From the NCBI RefSeq assembly GCF_001468065.1, contig NZ_LNYZ01000014.1:1-64000 (forward strand): a stretch of DNA of 64,000 nt. The letters run 5' to 3'. Origin of the DNA: Legionella steigerwaltii (GTDB lineage Bacteria; Pseudomonadota; Gammaproteobacteria; Legionellales; Legionellaceae). Both the position numbers and the translations under genes were made by a program. Below are positions 8,674-17,720 of this stretch, one piece after another (position 1 is the first letter of the stretch; each line of letters opens with the position of its first letter). A model generated the notes under the pieces. That model saw only the letters and a program-made list of their open reading frames with translations, ran no database searches and was not told the origin of the DNA.

Positions 8674-9111
8674 TTAATGCCCAAACCACTTTCTCAGCGT
8701 GTCTTCCCCTAGGTTATCATAGATATAGGATAAATATAGAGTTAATTCCTGCTCGTAGTTTTCATCGGACACGTGGTCATTTTCGTTTATTATGGGTTCG
8801 TGGTGAAAGAAAATACCACCAAGATACTCACTACAAAACGCATGATAATCTTTTGTAAACAAAAGAAAAGTATGCCACATATTATCAATATCAACCATTT
8901 CAGGGTGAATGACGCACGAAAAGTTCAGGAAGTCATTGCCAGGATTGCTGTACTTTTCTGACTTCTGCTTCATACAGAGCCAAATAAATTTCATTAATTC
9001 CTCTAAAGCGTCTTCTGCTTGCATTGTGGCACTAGGATAATCCTTATCATATCGAGAAATAATCTTATCATTTTTATAATGCACTAATTGATTTAAATCA
9101 GGTAAGTACAT
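8674..9111 (-). CDS. GRDP-like hypothetical protein in peptide cassette
   Basis: 145-residue soluble protein, probably mostly helical. The centre holds VDIDNMWHTFLLFTKDYHAF followed by C and then FFHHEP. This WH..L.FT..Y..FC....HH.P pattern resembles the glycine-rich-domain-containing (GRDP-like) family as I remember it. The conserved Trp, His, Cys and His-His residues could form a metal or active site, but no activity is known to me. GGAG lies 7 nt before the ATG at 9111. The 29-codon peptide gene ends 64 bp upstream on the same strand, so the two are probably co-transcribed and this protein may act on or with the peptide. Confidence 0.6.
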   Translation of the reverse strand: MYLPDLNQLVHYKNDKIISRYDKDYPSATMQAEDALEELMKFIWLCMKQKSEKYSNPGNDFLNFSCVIHPEMVDIDNMWHTFLLFTKDYHAFCSEYLGGIFFHHEPIINENDHVSDENYEQELTLYLSYIYDNLGEDTLRKWFGH

Positions 9112-9175
9112 AATTTAACTCCATAATGTTCATGCATCATAACAAATGATAGATATGATGCATGTTTGATTATAA

Positions 9176-9265
9176 TTATCCAACACATGTACCCGGTCCG
9201 CACCATCCTTTGCTTCTATTTAATACTTTCTCTTGAACAATTTTTTTGATAATTTTTTCCTTCAT
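9176..9265 (-). CDS. 29-residue Cys-containing peptide, candidate RiPP precursor
   Basis: A short frame from ATG 9265 to TAA 9176. The N-terminal part (residues 1-19) is Lys/Ile/Val-rich and leader-like. The last ten residues, GWCGPGTCVG, are Gly-rich with Cys22 and Cys27, one Trp and one Pro, like a modified core. AAGGA sits 8 nt before the ATG. A promoter-like TTGACT (9324-9329) and TATATT (9303-9308) lie upstream, with a rather short 15-bp spacer. The gene lies between a methyltransferase gene (divergent) and the GRDP-like gene (same strand). I recognise no family. Non-coding chance ORF is the alternative, but the SD, composition and context argue for a real gene. Confidence 0.6.
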   Translation of the reverse strand: MKEKIIKKIVQEKVLNRSKGWCGPGTCVG

Positions 9266-9280
9266 GATAATTTTCCTTAA

Positions 9281-9310
9281 TTGAAATAAAATCACTATCG
9301 AGAATATAAA
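9281..9310 (+). promoter_or_regulatory. Putative promoter of the methyltransferase gene
   Basis: TTGAAA (9281-9286), 18-bp spacer, TATAAA (9305-9310). It overlaps the opposite-facing promoter elements of the peptide gene, so the two divergent units share regulatory DNA. Confidence 0.45.
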
Positions 9311-9327
9311 AGAGATACTAACGAGTC

Positions 9328-9353
9328 AATTAGTTACCAATTAGTAACTAATT
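9328..9353. promoter_or_regulatory. Palindromic operator candidate in the divergent promoter
   Basis: AATTAGTTAC-CAATTA-GTAACTAATT is a perfect 10-6-10 inverted repeat. It abuts the -35-like element of the leftward peptide promoter and lies downstream of the predicted start of rightward transcription, 13 bp before the methyltransferase ATG. A repressor there, plausibly the neighbouring HxlR protein, could silence both directions. The protein-site link is inference. Confidence 0.5.
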
Positions 9354-9366
9354 TGGAGAAAACCAT

Positions 9367-9981
9367 ATGGATAATAAGAATTGGAGTAACTATTATAAAA
9401 TTACAAAACAAAACACTCTCCCAAGAAAAACTTTATTGAAAGCAATTGAAATTTTTAATTGCAGGAATAAGTTTAACTGTGCTCAATTAGCGATTGATGT
9501 TGGATGTGGTGCCGGGGCTGATTCTATTGAGCTTTTAAAGAATAATTGGTCAGTGTTAGCAATAGATTCGCAAGCGGAAGCAATATCAACTTTAATTTCT
9601 TCCTGCCCTCAATCGTTACAAAATAGATTAAAGACAAAGGTAGCTTCATTTGAGTCACTAACTTCTTTACCGACATCTCAACTCATTAATGCAAGTTACA
9701 GCCTTCCCTTTTTAAGCTCGGATAATTTTTATAAATTTTGGAAATTAATTTTAGAAGCACTGCCTCCGGGCGGTATATTTGCAGGGATATTTTTTGGAAT
9801 AAATGATGGTTGGAATTGTTATAAAAGATCGGATATGACGTTCCTTAGTACGAATGACTTATATAATTTATTTGTCCCGTTTAAAATTGAATTGCTTGAG
9901 GAAGAAGAAAGTGATGGGGCTGATGCCATGGGTTTCATTAAGCATTGGCATAGGTATTTTGTTGTAGCCGAAAAATGTTAG
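9367..9981 (+). CDS. Class I SAM-dependent methyltransferase
   Basis: 204 residues. Motif I is clear (AIDVGCGAGADSIELL near residue 40), followed by an acidic strand end (VLAIDSQ) and a motif IV-like region (LINASYSLPFLS). It belongs to the small TehB/UbiE-like group of Rossmann methyltransferases, and the substrate is not evident. GGAG lies 8 nt before the ATG. It is divergent from the 29-codon peptide gene and shares a palindromic operator with it, so it may methylate the peptide or a related small molecule (inference). AT-rich compared with the neighbouring par/mnm genes. Confidence 0.8.
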   Translation: MDNKNWSNYYKITKQNTLPRKTLLKAIEIFNCRNKFNCAQLAIDVGCGAGADSIELLKNNWSVLAIDSQAEAISTLISSCPQSLQNRLKTKVASFESLTSLPTSQLINASYSLPFLSSDNFYKFWKLILEALPPGGIFAGIFFGINDGWNCYKRSDMTFLSTNDLYNLFVPFKIELLEEEESDGADAMGFIKHWHRYFVVAEKC

Positions 9982-10140
9982 CACTGAATATAACTGTTGT
10001 AGCGTTAGCACTTTTGGTGGTTGTGCCCCAGAAGCTCAGAACCTAAATTGCATAGCTTATATGCTCATTTTCACACGGCTGAAACGAGCAGCGCAATAAC
10101 CTAGTATCTAGGTCACAGCTCTGCTTAGAGTAATGAAATA

Positions 10141-11016
10141 TCATTGATGCGCACGATTCAATTGATTAAGAATAATTTGCAAGCATTGTTCATTGTCATA
10201 GTGAATAACTAATGAACCCTTTCCAGCTTTGCCAGGTTTAAGCTTAATTGACGTTTGCAAATGGTGCGATAAATTGTTTAGCTGATCGTCATATCTGTGG
10301 GAAAGGTCCATATGTGGTTGTTGTTCCTTCACCTTTCCCGATTTGATGCGATCAACCAATTTTTCTGTTTCACGTACAGATAAATTTTTTGCAACAATAA
10401 GTTGAGCTACTTGATTTTGTTGCTCTTCATCTAATATCAACAAGGCACGCGCGTGTCCCATATCGAGATCACCATGCTCCAAAAGTTTTTTAACGCCGGC
10501 TGATAGGGCTAATAATCGCAAGTAATTACTGACTGCAGTTCTGGATTTACATAAAAGATCGGCAACTTGCTGATGAGTTAAAGAAAACTCATGTGTGAGT
10601 CTATGCATCGCACGAGCTTGATCCATTGCATTGAGATCTTCACGTTGCAGGTTTTCAACCAAAGCCATGGCCATAGCGGTTTCATCATCAACTTGCTTTA
10701 AAATGACTGGAACTTCGGTAAGGCCTGCTAATTGGCTGGCACGCCAGCGGCGCTCACCGGCAATAATTTCATAGCGTCCACTACTTAGTTCGCGAACTAA
10801 AAGTGGCTGTAATAAACCCTGCTTTTTAATTGATTGAGCAAGCTCCATGAGCGGAGCCTCTTCCATTTCTCCACGGGGTTGGTATTTTCCAGGTTGCAAA
10901 CAATCGACAGCCAGCTTCAGGATTTCACCTTGCGGCTTCTCATTTAAAAGAATGCTATTCGATTGACTTAATAAAGCGGATAAATTACGTCCTAAACTAC
11001 TACGTTTTACTGTCAT
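10141..11016 (-). CDS. parB: Chromosome partitioning protein ParB
   Basis: 291-residue CTP-dependent DNA clamp that loads at parS and works with ParA in origin segregation. Order: N-terminal ParB/sulfiredoxin-like domain with the CTP-binding GERRWRASQLAGL motif (near residue 87), a KorB-type helix-turn-helix (LTHQQVADLLCKSRTAVSNYL), a linker and a C-terminal dimerisation region. GGGG precedes the ATG. It begins 12 nt after the parA stop in the same leftward operon. Normal length. Confidence 0.95.
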   Translation of the reverse strand: MTVKRSSLGRNLSALLSQSNSILLNEKPQGEILKLAVDCLQPGKYQPRGEMEEAPLMELAQSIKKQGLLQPLLVRELSSGRYEIIAGERRWRASQLAGLTEVPVILKQVDDETAMAMALVENLQREDLNAMDQARAMHRLTHEFSLTHQQVADLLCKSRTAVSNYLRLLALSAGVKKLLEHGDLDMGHARALLILDEEQQNQVAQLIVAKNLSVRETEKLVDRIKSGKVKEQQPHMDLSHRYDDQLNNLSHHLQTSIKLKPGKAGKGSLVIHYDNEQCLQIILNQLNRAHQ

Positions 11017-11028
11017 AAATTACCCCAT

Positions 11029-11799
11029 TTATCCTACGATAGTCTGTTTATTAATTAACTCAGAAGCAAGGACCATGTAAGCTGCTGCGCCAGGTGATGT
11101 TTTATCATATTGTAAGGCCGGCAACCCATGGCTTGGTGCTTCAGCAAGTCTGACATTACGCGGTACTACGGTTCTATAGACCTTAGTTGGAAAGTGTTCT
11201 ATAAGTTGTTTCGATACCTCGGAGCATAATCGATTACGTGCATCGTACATGGTTCGTAGCACACCCTCAAGGTGCAAACGAGGATTTACCGAGGCTTTAA
11301 CCTGTTCAATCGTCGAAAGCAATGCGGCTAAGCCCTCTAGAGCATAGTATTCGCATTGCATAGGAATAAGAACAGAGTCAGCAGCTACAAAAGCATTGAT
11401 TGTTAGAGTATTCAGCGCGGGTGGGCAATCGATCAAGACAAAATCATAATTATTTTGAATCGGTTGCAATGCTTTATATAAGAACGTTTCACGATGATTG
11501 CGTTCCATAAGACTCACTTCCGCAACGGTTAAATCATCATTACCGGGAATTAAATCATAGCCACATGTTGTGGTAAGACATGCCTGTTCTGCAAGACAAT
11601 CATGTAATAAGACATCATTGGTTGTATGTACCAATTGACTTTTATCAACGCCACTTCCCATAGTTGCGTTACCTTGTGGGTCCAGATCAATCAGTAAAAC
11701 CCGTTGTCGATTTGCCGCTAAAGAAGCAGCTAAATTAATTGCTGTAGTGGTTTTGCCTACTCCACCTTTTTGGTTGGCAATGGCTATGACTTTTGCCAT
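11029..11799 (-). CDS. parA: Chromosome partitioning ATPase ParA
   Basis: 256-residue Walker-type ATPase that binds DNA non-specifically and drives movement of ParB-parS complexes. Deviant Walker A (KGGVGKTTTAINLA) is at residue 11, the Walker A' region is LLIDLDPQGNATMG and Walker B is FVLIDCPPALN. Normal length for the chromosomal Soj type. AAGGA precedes the ATG. It is followed by parB after 12 nt. A long hairpin (11842-11968) separates it from rsmG. Confidence 0.95.
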   Translation of the reverse strand: MAKVIAIANQKGGVGKTTTAINLAASLAANRQRVLLIDLDPQGNATMGSGVDKSQLVHTTNDVLLHDCLAEQACLTTTCGYDLIPGNDDLTVAEVSLMERNHRETFLYKALQPIQNNYDFVLIDCPPALNTLTINAFVAADSVLIPMQCEYYALEGLAALLSTIEQVKASVNPRLHLEGVLRTMYDARNRLCSEVSKQLIEHFPTKVYRTVVPRNVRLAEAPSHGLPALQYDKTSPGAAAYMVLASELINKQTIVG

Positions 11800-11841
11800 G
11801 ATTTATTCCTTGGTTAAACCAGAAAAAGCAGTGAACTAGAG

Positions 11842-11968
11842 CTTACCTTTCTACTATCTTGGCCAAAATTGCCTAATTTTCTGTGCTCCGATACTCACAT
11901 ACTGCGTGTATGCTGCGTCTCGGTGCTCGAAAATTAGGCAATTTTGGCTCAAGATAGCGAAATGTAAG
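11842..11968. repeat. Long hairpin repeat family 2, copy A
   Basis: Near-perfect palindrome of about 127 bp: CTTACCTTTCTACTATCTTG ... CAAGATAGCGAAATGTAAG, with inner arms GCCTAATTTTC / GAAAATTAGGC and a centre around ACATACTGCGTGTATG. Related copies are at 62283-62422 and 62424-62545. It fills the gap between rsmG and parA. Confidence 0.8.
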
Positions 11969-11970
11969 CC

Positions 11971-12612
11971 CTAGTTGTCACCACTCTTCTTAGGTTGATT
12001 TTCAATAATGACGCAACAGCGCTCGCCTTCAACCCCTGCGACAGTATAATGTTTCACCGTGCAGTTTTGCTTTATTTCATTCAATTCTGTATCAGGATAA
12101 CGCCCTTTCATTGCTAGCCAGATTCCTTCATCAGCTATTAAATGTTGCGTCCACTGAATCATTTGTTCAAGGCTACTAAAAGCGCGACTTAATACTGTAT
12201 CAAAACCTTGGGTTGGGTGGTAGTTTTCGACTCTAAATTGTACAATTTCAATATTTTTTAAATCGAGCTGACGTTTTGCTTCATGCAAAAAACGAGTTTT
12301 TTTACCGTTTGAGTCTAATAAAACAAAATTAAATTCAGGTCTGGCCAAAGCAAGAGGAATACCCGGTAACCCTGCACCGGTTCCTACATCAATAATTTGA
12401 TCACCTTTAAGCCAGGGCAAAATAGCCAGGCTATCCAAGATATGCTTACCAACCATAGACTCAAGATCGCGAATTGCGGTGAGATTATAAGCTAAATTCC
12501 ACTTATTAAGTAAGAATAAATAATCCGATAAAGCTGGCGTAAGCGCATGCAAATTAAATTGCTGCAAACCCGCTTCAAGTTGTGATTGGATGCTTGCTAT
12601 TTGTTCCTTCAT
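11971..12612 (-). CDS. rsmG: 16S rRNA (guanine527-N7)-methyltransferase RsmG
   Basis: 213 residues, normal length. SAM-binding motif [20 protein letters not shown] near residue 71, the hallmark of RsmG/GidB. Methylates G527 of 16S rRNA in the 530 loop. The start overlaps the stop of mnmG by 4 nt, so translation is coupled. The TAG stop is 3 nt from the end of the hairpin repeat. Confidence 0.96.
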   Translation of the reverse strand: MKEQIASIQSQLEAGLQQFNLHALTPALSDYLFLLNKWNLAYNLTAIRDLESMVGKHILDSLAILPWLKGDQIIDVGTGAGLPGIPLALARPEFNFVLLDSNGKKTRFLHEAKRQLDLKNIEIVQFRVENYHPTQGFDTVLSRAFSSLEQMIQWTQHLIADEGIWLAMKGRYPDTELNEIKQNCTVKHYTVAGVEGERCCVIIENQPKKSGDN

Positions 12613-14483
12613 ACCTCAATTCGCTGTTTTTTTAAATGGACTAAAAGGAGGGACAAGGCCGCAGGAGTAACTCCTGAAATACGGCCAGCCTGTGCTAAAG
12701 TAGAAGGTCTTATTTTTGTGAGTTTTTGAATCACTTCATTCGATAATCCAACCACTTCACTGTAATCCAACGACTCGGGCAACATCGTGTTTTCATGTTT
12801 ACGCATTTTTTCTATATCAAGTTGTTGTCTTTCGATATAGCCCGCATATTTATTTTGAATTTCTATTTGTTCACTGACTTCAGTTGATAACTCAGGTAAG
12901 TTTAAATCATCGAGCATTAATAAATGCTGATAATTAATTTCAGGACGTTTAAGAAATTCTGAGGCTCTATTATCATGTTGCATGGGGTTGTGTAGAATAT
13001 CTTTTAAAAGCTCATTATGTCCTACACGTACCCAAGTATTATGCAGTAGCGCCTGTGTAGATTCTATTGCTTCAGTTTTGGCAGAGAAATGTTGCCAACG
13101 TTTCTCGCCTACGAGACCTAATTTTCTGCCTTGAGCAGTTAAGCGTAAATCCGCATTATCTTCGCGCAAAAGTAGGCGATATTCGGCACGGGAAGTAAAC
13201 ATTCGATAAGGTTCTTGAGTGCCGCAGGTGATGAGATCATCGATCAACACACCAATATACGCTTCATCACGTCGTGGACACCAAAGTTCTTTTTCCTGAA
13301 CATGTAGCGCGGCATTCATTCCTGCGATGATTCCTTGAGCAGCCGCCTCTTCGTAGCCTGTGGTTCCATTGATTTGGCCTGCAAAAAACAAATTGGGAAT
13401 GGGTTTAGTTTGCAAAAACGAAGTTAACCCACGCGGGTCAAAATAGTCATACTCAATAGCATATCCAGGACGAGTGATATGAGCATTCTCAAAACCTTTA
13501 ATCGTGCGCACAAATTGTACTTGAACTTCAAAGGGAAGACTTGTAGAAATACCATTAGGATAGATTTCTTCAGTGGTCAATCCTTCAGGCTCGACAAAGA
13601 TTTGATGCGATAATTTATCCGCAAAACGAACAATTTTATCTTCAATAGAGGGGCAATAGCGTGGACCTACTCCTTCAATAACTCCTGCATACATCGGTGA
13701 TTTATGTAGATTATTGCGAATGATGTCGTGTGTAGCTTCTGTTGTATGGGTGATATGGCACGCCACTTGTTGTGGATGATCACTAACATGTCCCAAATAA
13801 GAAAAAACAGGGATGGGCGTATCACCTGGTTGTTCGGTCATTTGGCTGTAATCTAAAGATCGACGATCAATTCGTGGTGGTGTGCCAGTTTTTAAACGGC
13901 CAACTGGTAGATCAAGATCACGCAAGCTTTTTGCTAAAGCAATCGAAGGTGGATCACCTGCCCGACCGCCAGCATATTGGTTCATTCCTACGTGAATTTT
14001 TCCCCCTAAAAAGGTACCAACAGTCAATACCACAGCACGAGCTCGTAAGGTAAGACCCATTTGGGTAACAACAGCGGTTACATGACCGCCTTCAATCAGT
14101 AAATCATCAACTGCTTGTTGAAACAAAGTCAGATTTTCTTGAGTTTGTAGTTGTTCTCTAATGGCTTGACGATAGAGTACACGATCGGCTTGTGCACGAG
14201 TAGCACGAACCGCAGGCCCTTTAGAGGCATTAAGAGTACGAAATTGAATTCCTGCCCTATCCGCAGCTTTTGCCATAGCCCCGTCTAAAGCATCTATTTC
14301 TTTGACCAAATGTCCTTTTCCTATGCCACCTATGGCTGGATTACAGGACATTTGACCGAGCAAATCCATGTTATGAGTCAGTAATAATGTCTGAGCACCC
14401 ATTCGTGCTGCTGCCAGAGCAGCTTCTGTGCCTGCATGCCCACCGCCTACTACAATAACATCATATAATTTTTCAAGATTCAT
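12609..14483 (-). CDS. mnmG: tRNA uridine-5-carboxymethylaminomethyl modification enzyme MnmG
   Basis: 624-residue FAD enzyme that with MnmE builds the cmnm5U34 modification of certain tRNAs. FAD motif [19 protein letters not shown] is at the N-terminus, with the family blocks [20 protein letters not shown] and [20 protein letters not shown] and the C-terminal helical domain ([18 protein letters not shown]). It is the first gene of a leftward mnmG-rsmG unit followed by parA-parB. This is the classical order near the replication origin. Confidence 0.97.
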   Translation of the reverse strand: MNLEKLYDVIVVGGGHAGTEAALAAARMGAQTLLLTHNMDLLGQMSCNPAIGGIGKGHLVKEIDALDGAMAKAADRAGIQFRTLNASKGPAVRATRAQADRVLYRQAIREQLQTQENLTLFQQAVDDLLIEGGHVTAVVTQMGLTLRARAVVLTVGTFLGGKIHVGMNQYAGGRAGDPPSIALAKSLRDLDLPVGRLKTGTPPRIDRRSLDYSQMTEQPGDTPIPVFSYLGHVSDHPQQVACHITHTTEATHDIIRNNLHKSPMYAGVIEGVGPRYCPSIEDKIVRFADKLSHQIFVEPEGLTTEEIYPNGISTSLPFEVQVQFVRTIKGFENAHITRPGYAIEYDYFDPRGLTSFLQTKPIPNLFFAGQINGTTGYEEAAAQGIIAGMNAALHVQEKELWCPRRDEAYIGVLIDDLITCGTQEPYRMFTSRAEYRLLLREDNADLRLTAQGRKLGLVGEKRWQHFSAKTEAIESTQALLHNTWVRVGHNELLKDILHNPMQHDNRASEFLKRPEINYQHLLMLDDLNLPELSTEVSEQIEIQNKYAGYIERQQLDIEKMRKHENTMLPESLDYSEVVGLSNEVIQKLTKIRPSTLAQAGRISGVTPAALSLLLVHLKKQRIEV

Positions 14484-14762
14484 GACTGATCAATATTTGT
14501 GAAACAAAAAGAGGAATTATACACTTTTTTATTAATTGTCCCAATATTAAGAGCACTTGCCTGCTTTTTTAGCCAAAAAAGAAAAGGTTTGCTGTAACTA
14601 TTGAGCTGGGTTTATATAGAGTTTTTGACAATTCACCTTAGCCACCTGCGAGTGGTCAACTGACCCATGGTAGAATTTAAACTGCTTTTTGCCTGTTCAT
14701 CTCTATATAATAATTAATTGTTATAATATGAAAGATAGATAAATTTTTTATTGAGATAAGTA
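14484..14762. other. Divergent intergenic region mnmG / effector-like gene
   Basis: 279 bp, AT-rich, no gene seen. It holds a TTATACACT box (one mismatch from a DnaA box), a GGTCA-AC-TGACC palindrome (14654-14665) and a TATAAT -10 hexamer at 14722-14727, 35 bp before the rightward ATG. I cannot identify a convincing -35, and a single DnaA-like box is not evidence of an origin. Confidence 0.4.
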
Positions 14763-15998
14763 ATGTTTTTCAAGACTGACATTGAAACATTTGAACATCT
14801 AGAAGCGGATTCGGTAGAGCATTTAAGAAAAAAATTAAACTCTATGAAAGGCATAAAAGCTCCCAAAAAGTCGATTGCTTTATCCATATTACGAATGCTT
14901 CCATTTGCAAGCGGATTGATTGATTCTCTAGCGGGGGCAGGGGGTGCGATTAATCGCTTGGTCGAGATTGAAGGCGTTGTAAATGAGGCTACAGCTGCTG
15001 CATCAGAAGGGTTTCAAATTATTAAAGTACTGACGGGCATTAGTGATTTTATAGTGATCCCGATTATTTATTTTGGTGCTTATATAACCAATCAAAAAGT
15101 ACCTTTCACTTTATCGCGTAACGCCCGTTTTTTATATGCTGCAGTAATTTTAGGACTTACAATAACTGCTTTGGCCTTCCCTCCTTCAGCTCCTATTATT
15201 GCCTTAGTTAGCTCAATCGCTGCATTAGGCCTGAGTATAATTACTCTTGCCAAACTTTATTACAAACGTTATGAAATCGAAGACCAGTTGGCGGAGATAA
15301 AGGAACAAATTAATGTCGGAAAAAATCGACTAAATGCATTAATCGACTATTTAGAAAAATTAGAAGCAAATGCTAAAAAGGCGAAGGAGGAAGGAAAAAT
15401 AGAGGAGTATAATTCCCTGGAAGCTGAAATTGAAGGCGAAAGAAGGAACATTAAAGAACAATTAAATTCATTACAAGAATTACATAATAATCAAGTACAT
15501 TGCGAACAAAAATTGGAAAAGTTGGGTGCAACTGCCGTTTTAGATAAATCAGCAGGTATCGCTTTTGCCTCTCTCATACTAATTGGTGCAGTAGCCAGTT
15601 TAATAGTCCCTCCAGTAGGGGTTGGAATAATTGCAGTAACCGCTGCATTGGCGGTTGCCTACACGGTTGGACGACTCATCTATCCCTTGCTTAAGTTTCT
15701 TGCAAATAAAATAGTAAATTATGTCACAAGAAAATCTGAATCTGATACGGAAGAAGGTGAGGCGCTGAAAGAAAAAGATTCTCTGACCGAATCAGAATCT
15801 GAGAGTTCGGCCAAGAAAGCGAAAAAAGATATGCCTGAAGTTGCGAAACGATTAGAAAACGCTATAGAGGACGATCCAAAAACAAAAACGGAATACTCAA
15901 CTCAAACTTTTATTTCAGGAAAAAGGGTATCTAAAAAAAATAAAGACGATGAGGAAATAGAACAAGACTCGGAAAATCCAAAAAATTTAATGCAATGA
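14763..15998 (+). CDS. Effector-like membrane/coiled-coil protein
   Basis: 411 residues, family not recognised. No signal peptide. Hydrophobic segments lie at about 37-57 and 85-100, with a strong pair at about 120-160. A long Glu/Lys-rich coiled coil follows (about 165-255), then another hydrophobic hairpin (about 262-300) and a charged tail ending EEIEQDSENPKNLMQ. The layout of paired membrane hairpins, coiled coil and acidic C-terminus resembles Legionella proteins exported by the Dot/Icm system, and is shared with the 54.4-kb protein here. Translocation is inference. It stands alone, divergent from mnmG. Confidence 0.55.
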   Translation: MFFKTDIETFEHLEADSVEHLRKKLNSMKGIKAPKKSIALSILRMLPFASGLIDSLAGAGGAINRLVEIEGVVNEATAAASEGFQIIKVLTGISDFIVIPIIYFGAYITNQKVPFTLSRNARFLYAAVILGLTITALAFPPSAPIIALVSSIAALGLSIITLAKLYYKRYEIEDQLAEIKEQINVGKNRLNALIDYLEKLEANAKKAKEEGKIEEYNSLEAEIEGERRNIKEQLNSLQELHNNQVHCEQKLEKLGATAVLDKSAGIAFASLILIGAVASLIVPPVGVGIIAVTAALAVAYTVGRLIYPLLKFLANKIVNYVTRKSESDTEEGEALKEKDSLTESESESSAKKAKKDMPEVAKRLENAIEDDPKTKTEYSTQTFISGKRVSKKNKDDEEIEQDSENPKNLMQ

Positions 15999-16055
15999 AC
16001 TTCTTTTTAGCAACGATAGGACTCATTACGTGAACGATTACAAAATAGTCCTATA

Positions 16056-17720
16056 TCAAATAGGATTAATAGGTGGAAGGTCGTTGTTGTTTTCTTTTTT
16101 ACCGGCATTATTCTTTTTTATTTGTTGAATGCTACGCCACAATTCATCTCCACGCCATAAGGTTTTTTCTTTGTTTTTGTACAAAATTTGTGACAAAAGC
16201 TGTACTTGTTTTTTGAACGATGCATCAGCAGTAAGACGCGTTAAATCCGTTAGATTCAATATGGGCGCATCTGGCCAGTGTAGGCTGGCCCATTTTAATA
16301 ATGCATCACGTGCACGTTGGGGATTTCCCTGCGTGCAGGATTTGTGAAGTTCGTTTAATACTGTTTTGTATCGACCTTTTCCAGTGTTTTTATTACCTCT
16401 TTGCCAAGCCCAGAGGATTAAGGTAATCAGCCAAGCGAGAGCAAAAAGTGCAGCAACTGCCCAAGCCCAATTGAATTGTGTTGATGGAGATTCACTCTTT
16501 GTCTGGATGGGTTTAACGGTATTTTGATTTTTGCTCACAGCCGGTTGGCTTGTGCTTGCTGCAGGTACGGTGTTCGAGGGAGTTACTTCAAGCGTTTTTG
16601 CAGGCAAGGTGGCTATTTCTTCTTTTCCTGTTTCTGTATTGAACCATGGAAGTTTCAATTCCGGGATGGTTGTTTTTCCTGCTTTATTGAATAAATAAGT
16701 TACTTTAATCTCAGTACGGCCAATCAATTCTCCCTGAGTGATCCGATTTTTATCTTTACCTTTCTCTGGATAGACGCTAACCCCATCTGCATCTGCAAAA
16801 TTGAGTGTGGGTAAAAGCTGTGCTGGAACACCTACACCCTCAATAATTACGTTACGAATTAACGTATTACCTTGAGTTATGGTTTGATCCGAGTTTTCAT
16901 ATTGCTCGAATAATTTAACTCCCTTGGCAGGCAACCATATTTTACTTGAATACCCTTTAGGTATTGGTTGCACATCGATACTCATGGTTTTATCCTTAGC
17001 TTGGACTCGCTCAGGATTAAAGTCATAGATCAATGCAGTGAACACGGGAGACTTAATTTTTAAAGGCCCACTTTTTTGTGGAAAAATGGCATAATTTTGT
17101 TCTTCGACAAGATAGGGCACGCCATTTTTTTGGATCTGGGAGCGTTTATTCTCACCTAAGGGGACAAGTAAAGCATTTTCTACTTGGGGTGCTTGGTAAT
17201 CCGCATCTAAAAGATGTTTTGAATTGTATAAGGTTACTTTATAAATTATTTGTTGGTTTACATACGGATTTTTTTTATCAACTTGTGTCGTTAAATAAAG
17301 TGCCTGATTTTTCTGGGAGCTAGTAGAAGTGTCGCTGGGTGTGTTAGGTGAGGTGGTACCTGTAGTTACATCAATTGTTAGCGGTTTTGAATATTCTCTA
17401 CCAATCTTAATCGCAGGGATTGTTAATTTACCTTCTTTTTGTGGTTTTAATGTGACAGTCCATTCGCTGGATGATTGGGTTTGCCCATTGATAATTGAAT
17501 AGTTCATGCGGCGCTCAGTGCCAAGAATCATAAAATCTTTCTGTAATGGGGTCAGATCAGGAATACCCCCATTTTGTAAATTATCTTGGGTCAGAATTAA
17601 TCTGAATGAATCATCAATACTTATTTGCGAAGGATCGACCTGCACTTGTACTTCTGCATAAACGAATGCACTGAATAAATAAAAAAAACCAATAATTATT
17701 AATTTTTTCATTGATACCAT
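16056..17720 (-). CDS. batD: BatD-like protein (aerotolerance operon)
   Basis: 554-residue envelope protein: cleavable signal peptide (FFYLFSAFVYA), a long beta-rich periplasmic part (about 20-400), one TM helix (about 420-440) and a cytoplasmic helical tail. Matches the BatD/oxygen tolerance family in layout (early VDPSQISIDDSFRLIL). It is the last gene of the Bat operon and overlaps batC by 13 nt. ATG at 17720 or 17711 is possible. Bat proteins are linked to stress tolerance through unknown chemistry. Confidence 0.85.
   Translation of the reverse strand: MVSMKKLIIIGFFYLFSAFVYAEVQVQVDPSQISIDDSFRLILTQDNLQNGGIPDLTPLQKDFMILGTERRMNYSIINGQTQSSSEWTVTLKPQKEGKLTIPAIKIGREYSKPLTIDVTTGTTSPNTPSDTSTSSQKNQALYLTTQVDKKNPYVNQQIIYKVTLYNSKHLLDADYQAPQVENALLVPLGENKRSQIQKNGVPYLVEEQNYAIFPQKSGPLKIKSPVFTALIYDFNPERVQAKDKTMSIDVQPIPKGYSSKIWLPAKGVKLFEQYENSDQTITQGNTLIRNVIIEGVGVPAQLLPTLNFADADGVSVYPEKGKDKNRITQGELIGRTEIKVTYLFNKAGKTTIPELKLPWFNTETGKEEIATLPAKTLEVTPSNTVPAASTSQPAVSKNQNTVKPIQTKSESPSTQFNWAWAVAALFALAWLITLILWAWQRGNKNTGKGRYKTVLNELHKSCTQGNPQRARDALLKWASLHWPDAPILNLTDLTRLTADASFKKQVQLLSQILYKNKEKTLWRGDELWRSIQQIKKNNAGKKENNNDLPPINPI

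Noticed and set aside
10364..10380. TGTTTCACGT inside parB as a parS site
   Set aside because: Only the first ten bases match the TGTTTCACGTGAAACA consensus; the second half site is absent.
14514..14524. DnaA box and possible origin upstream of mnmG
   Set aside because: Only one imperfect box (TTATACACT) and no cluster, so an origin is not supported.
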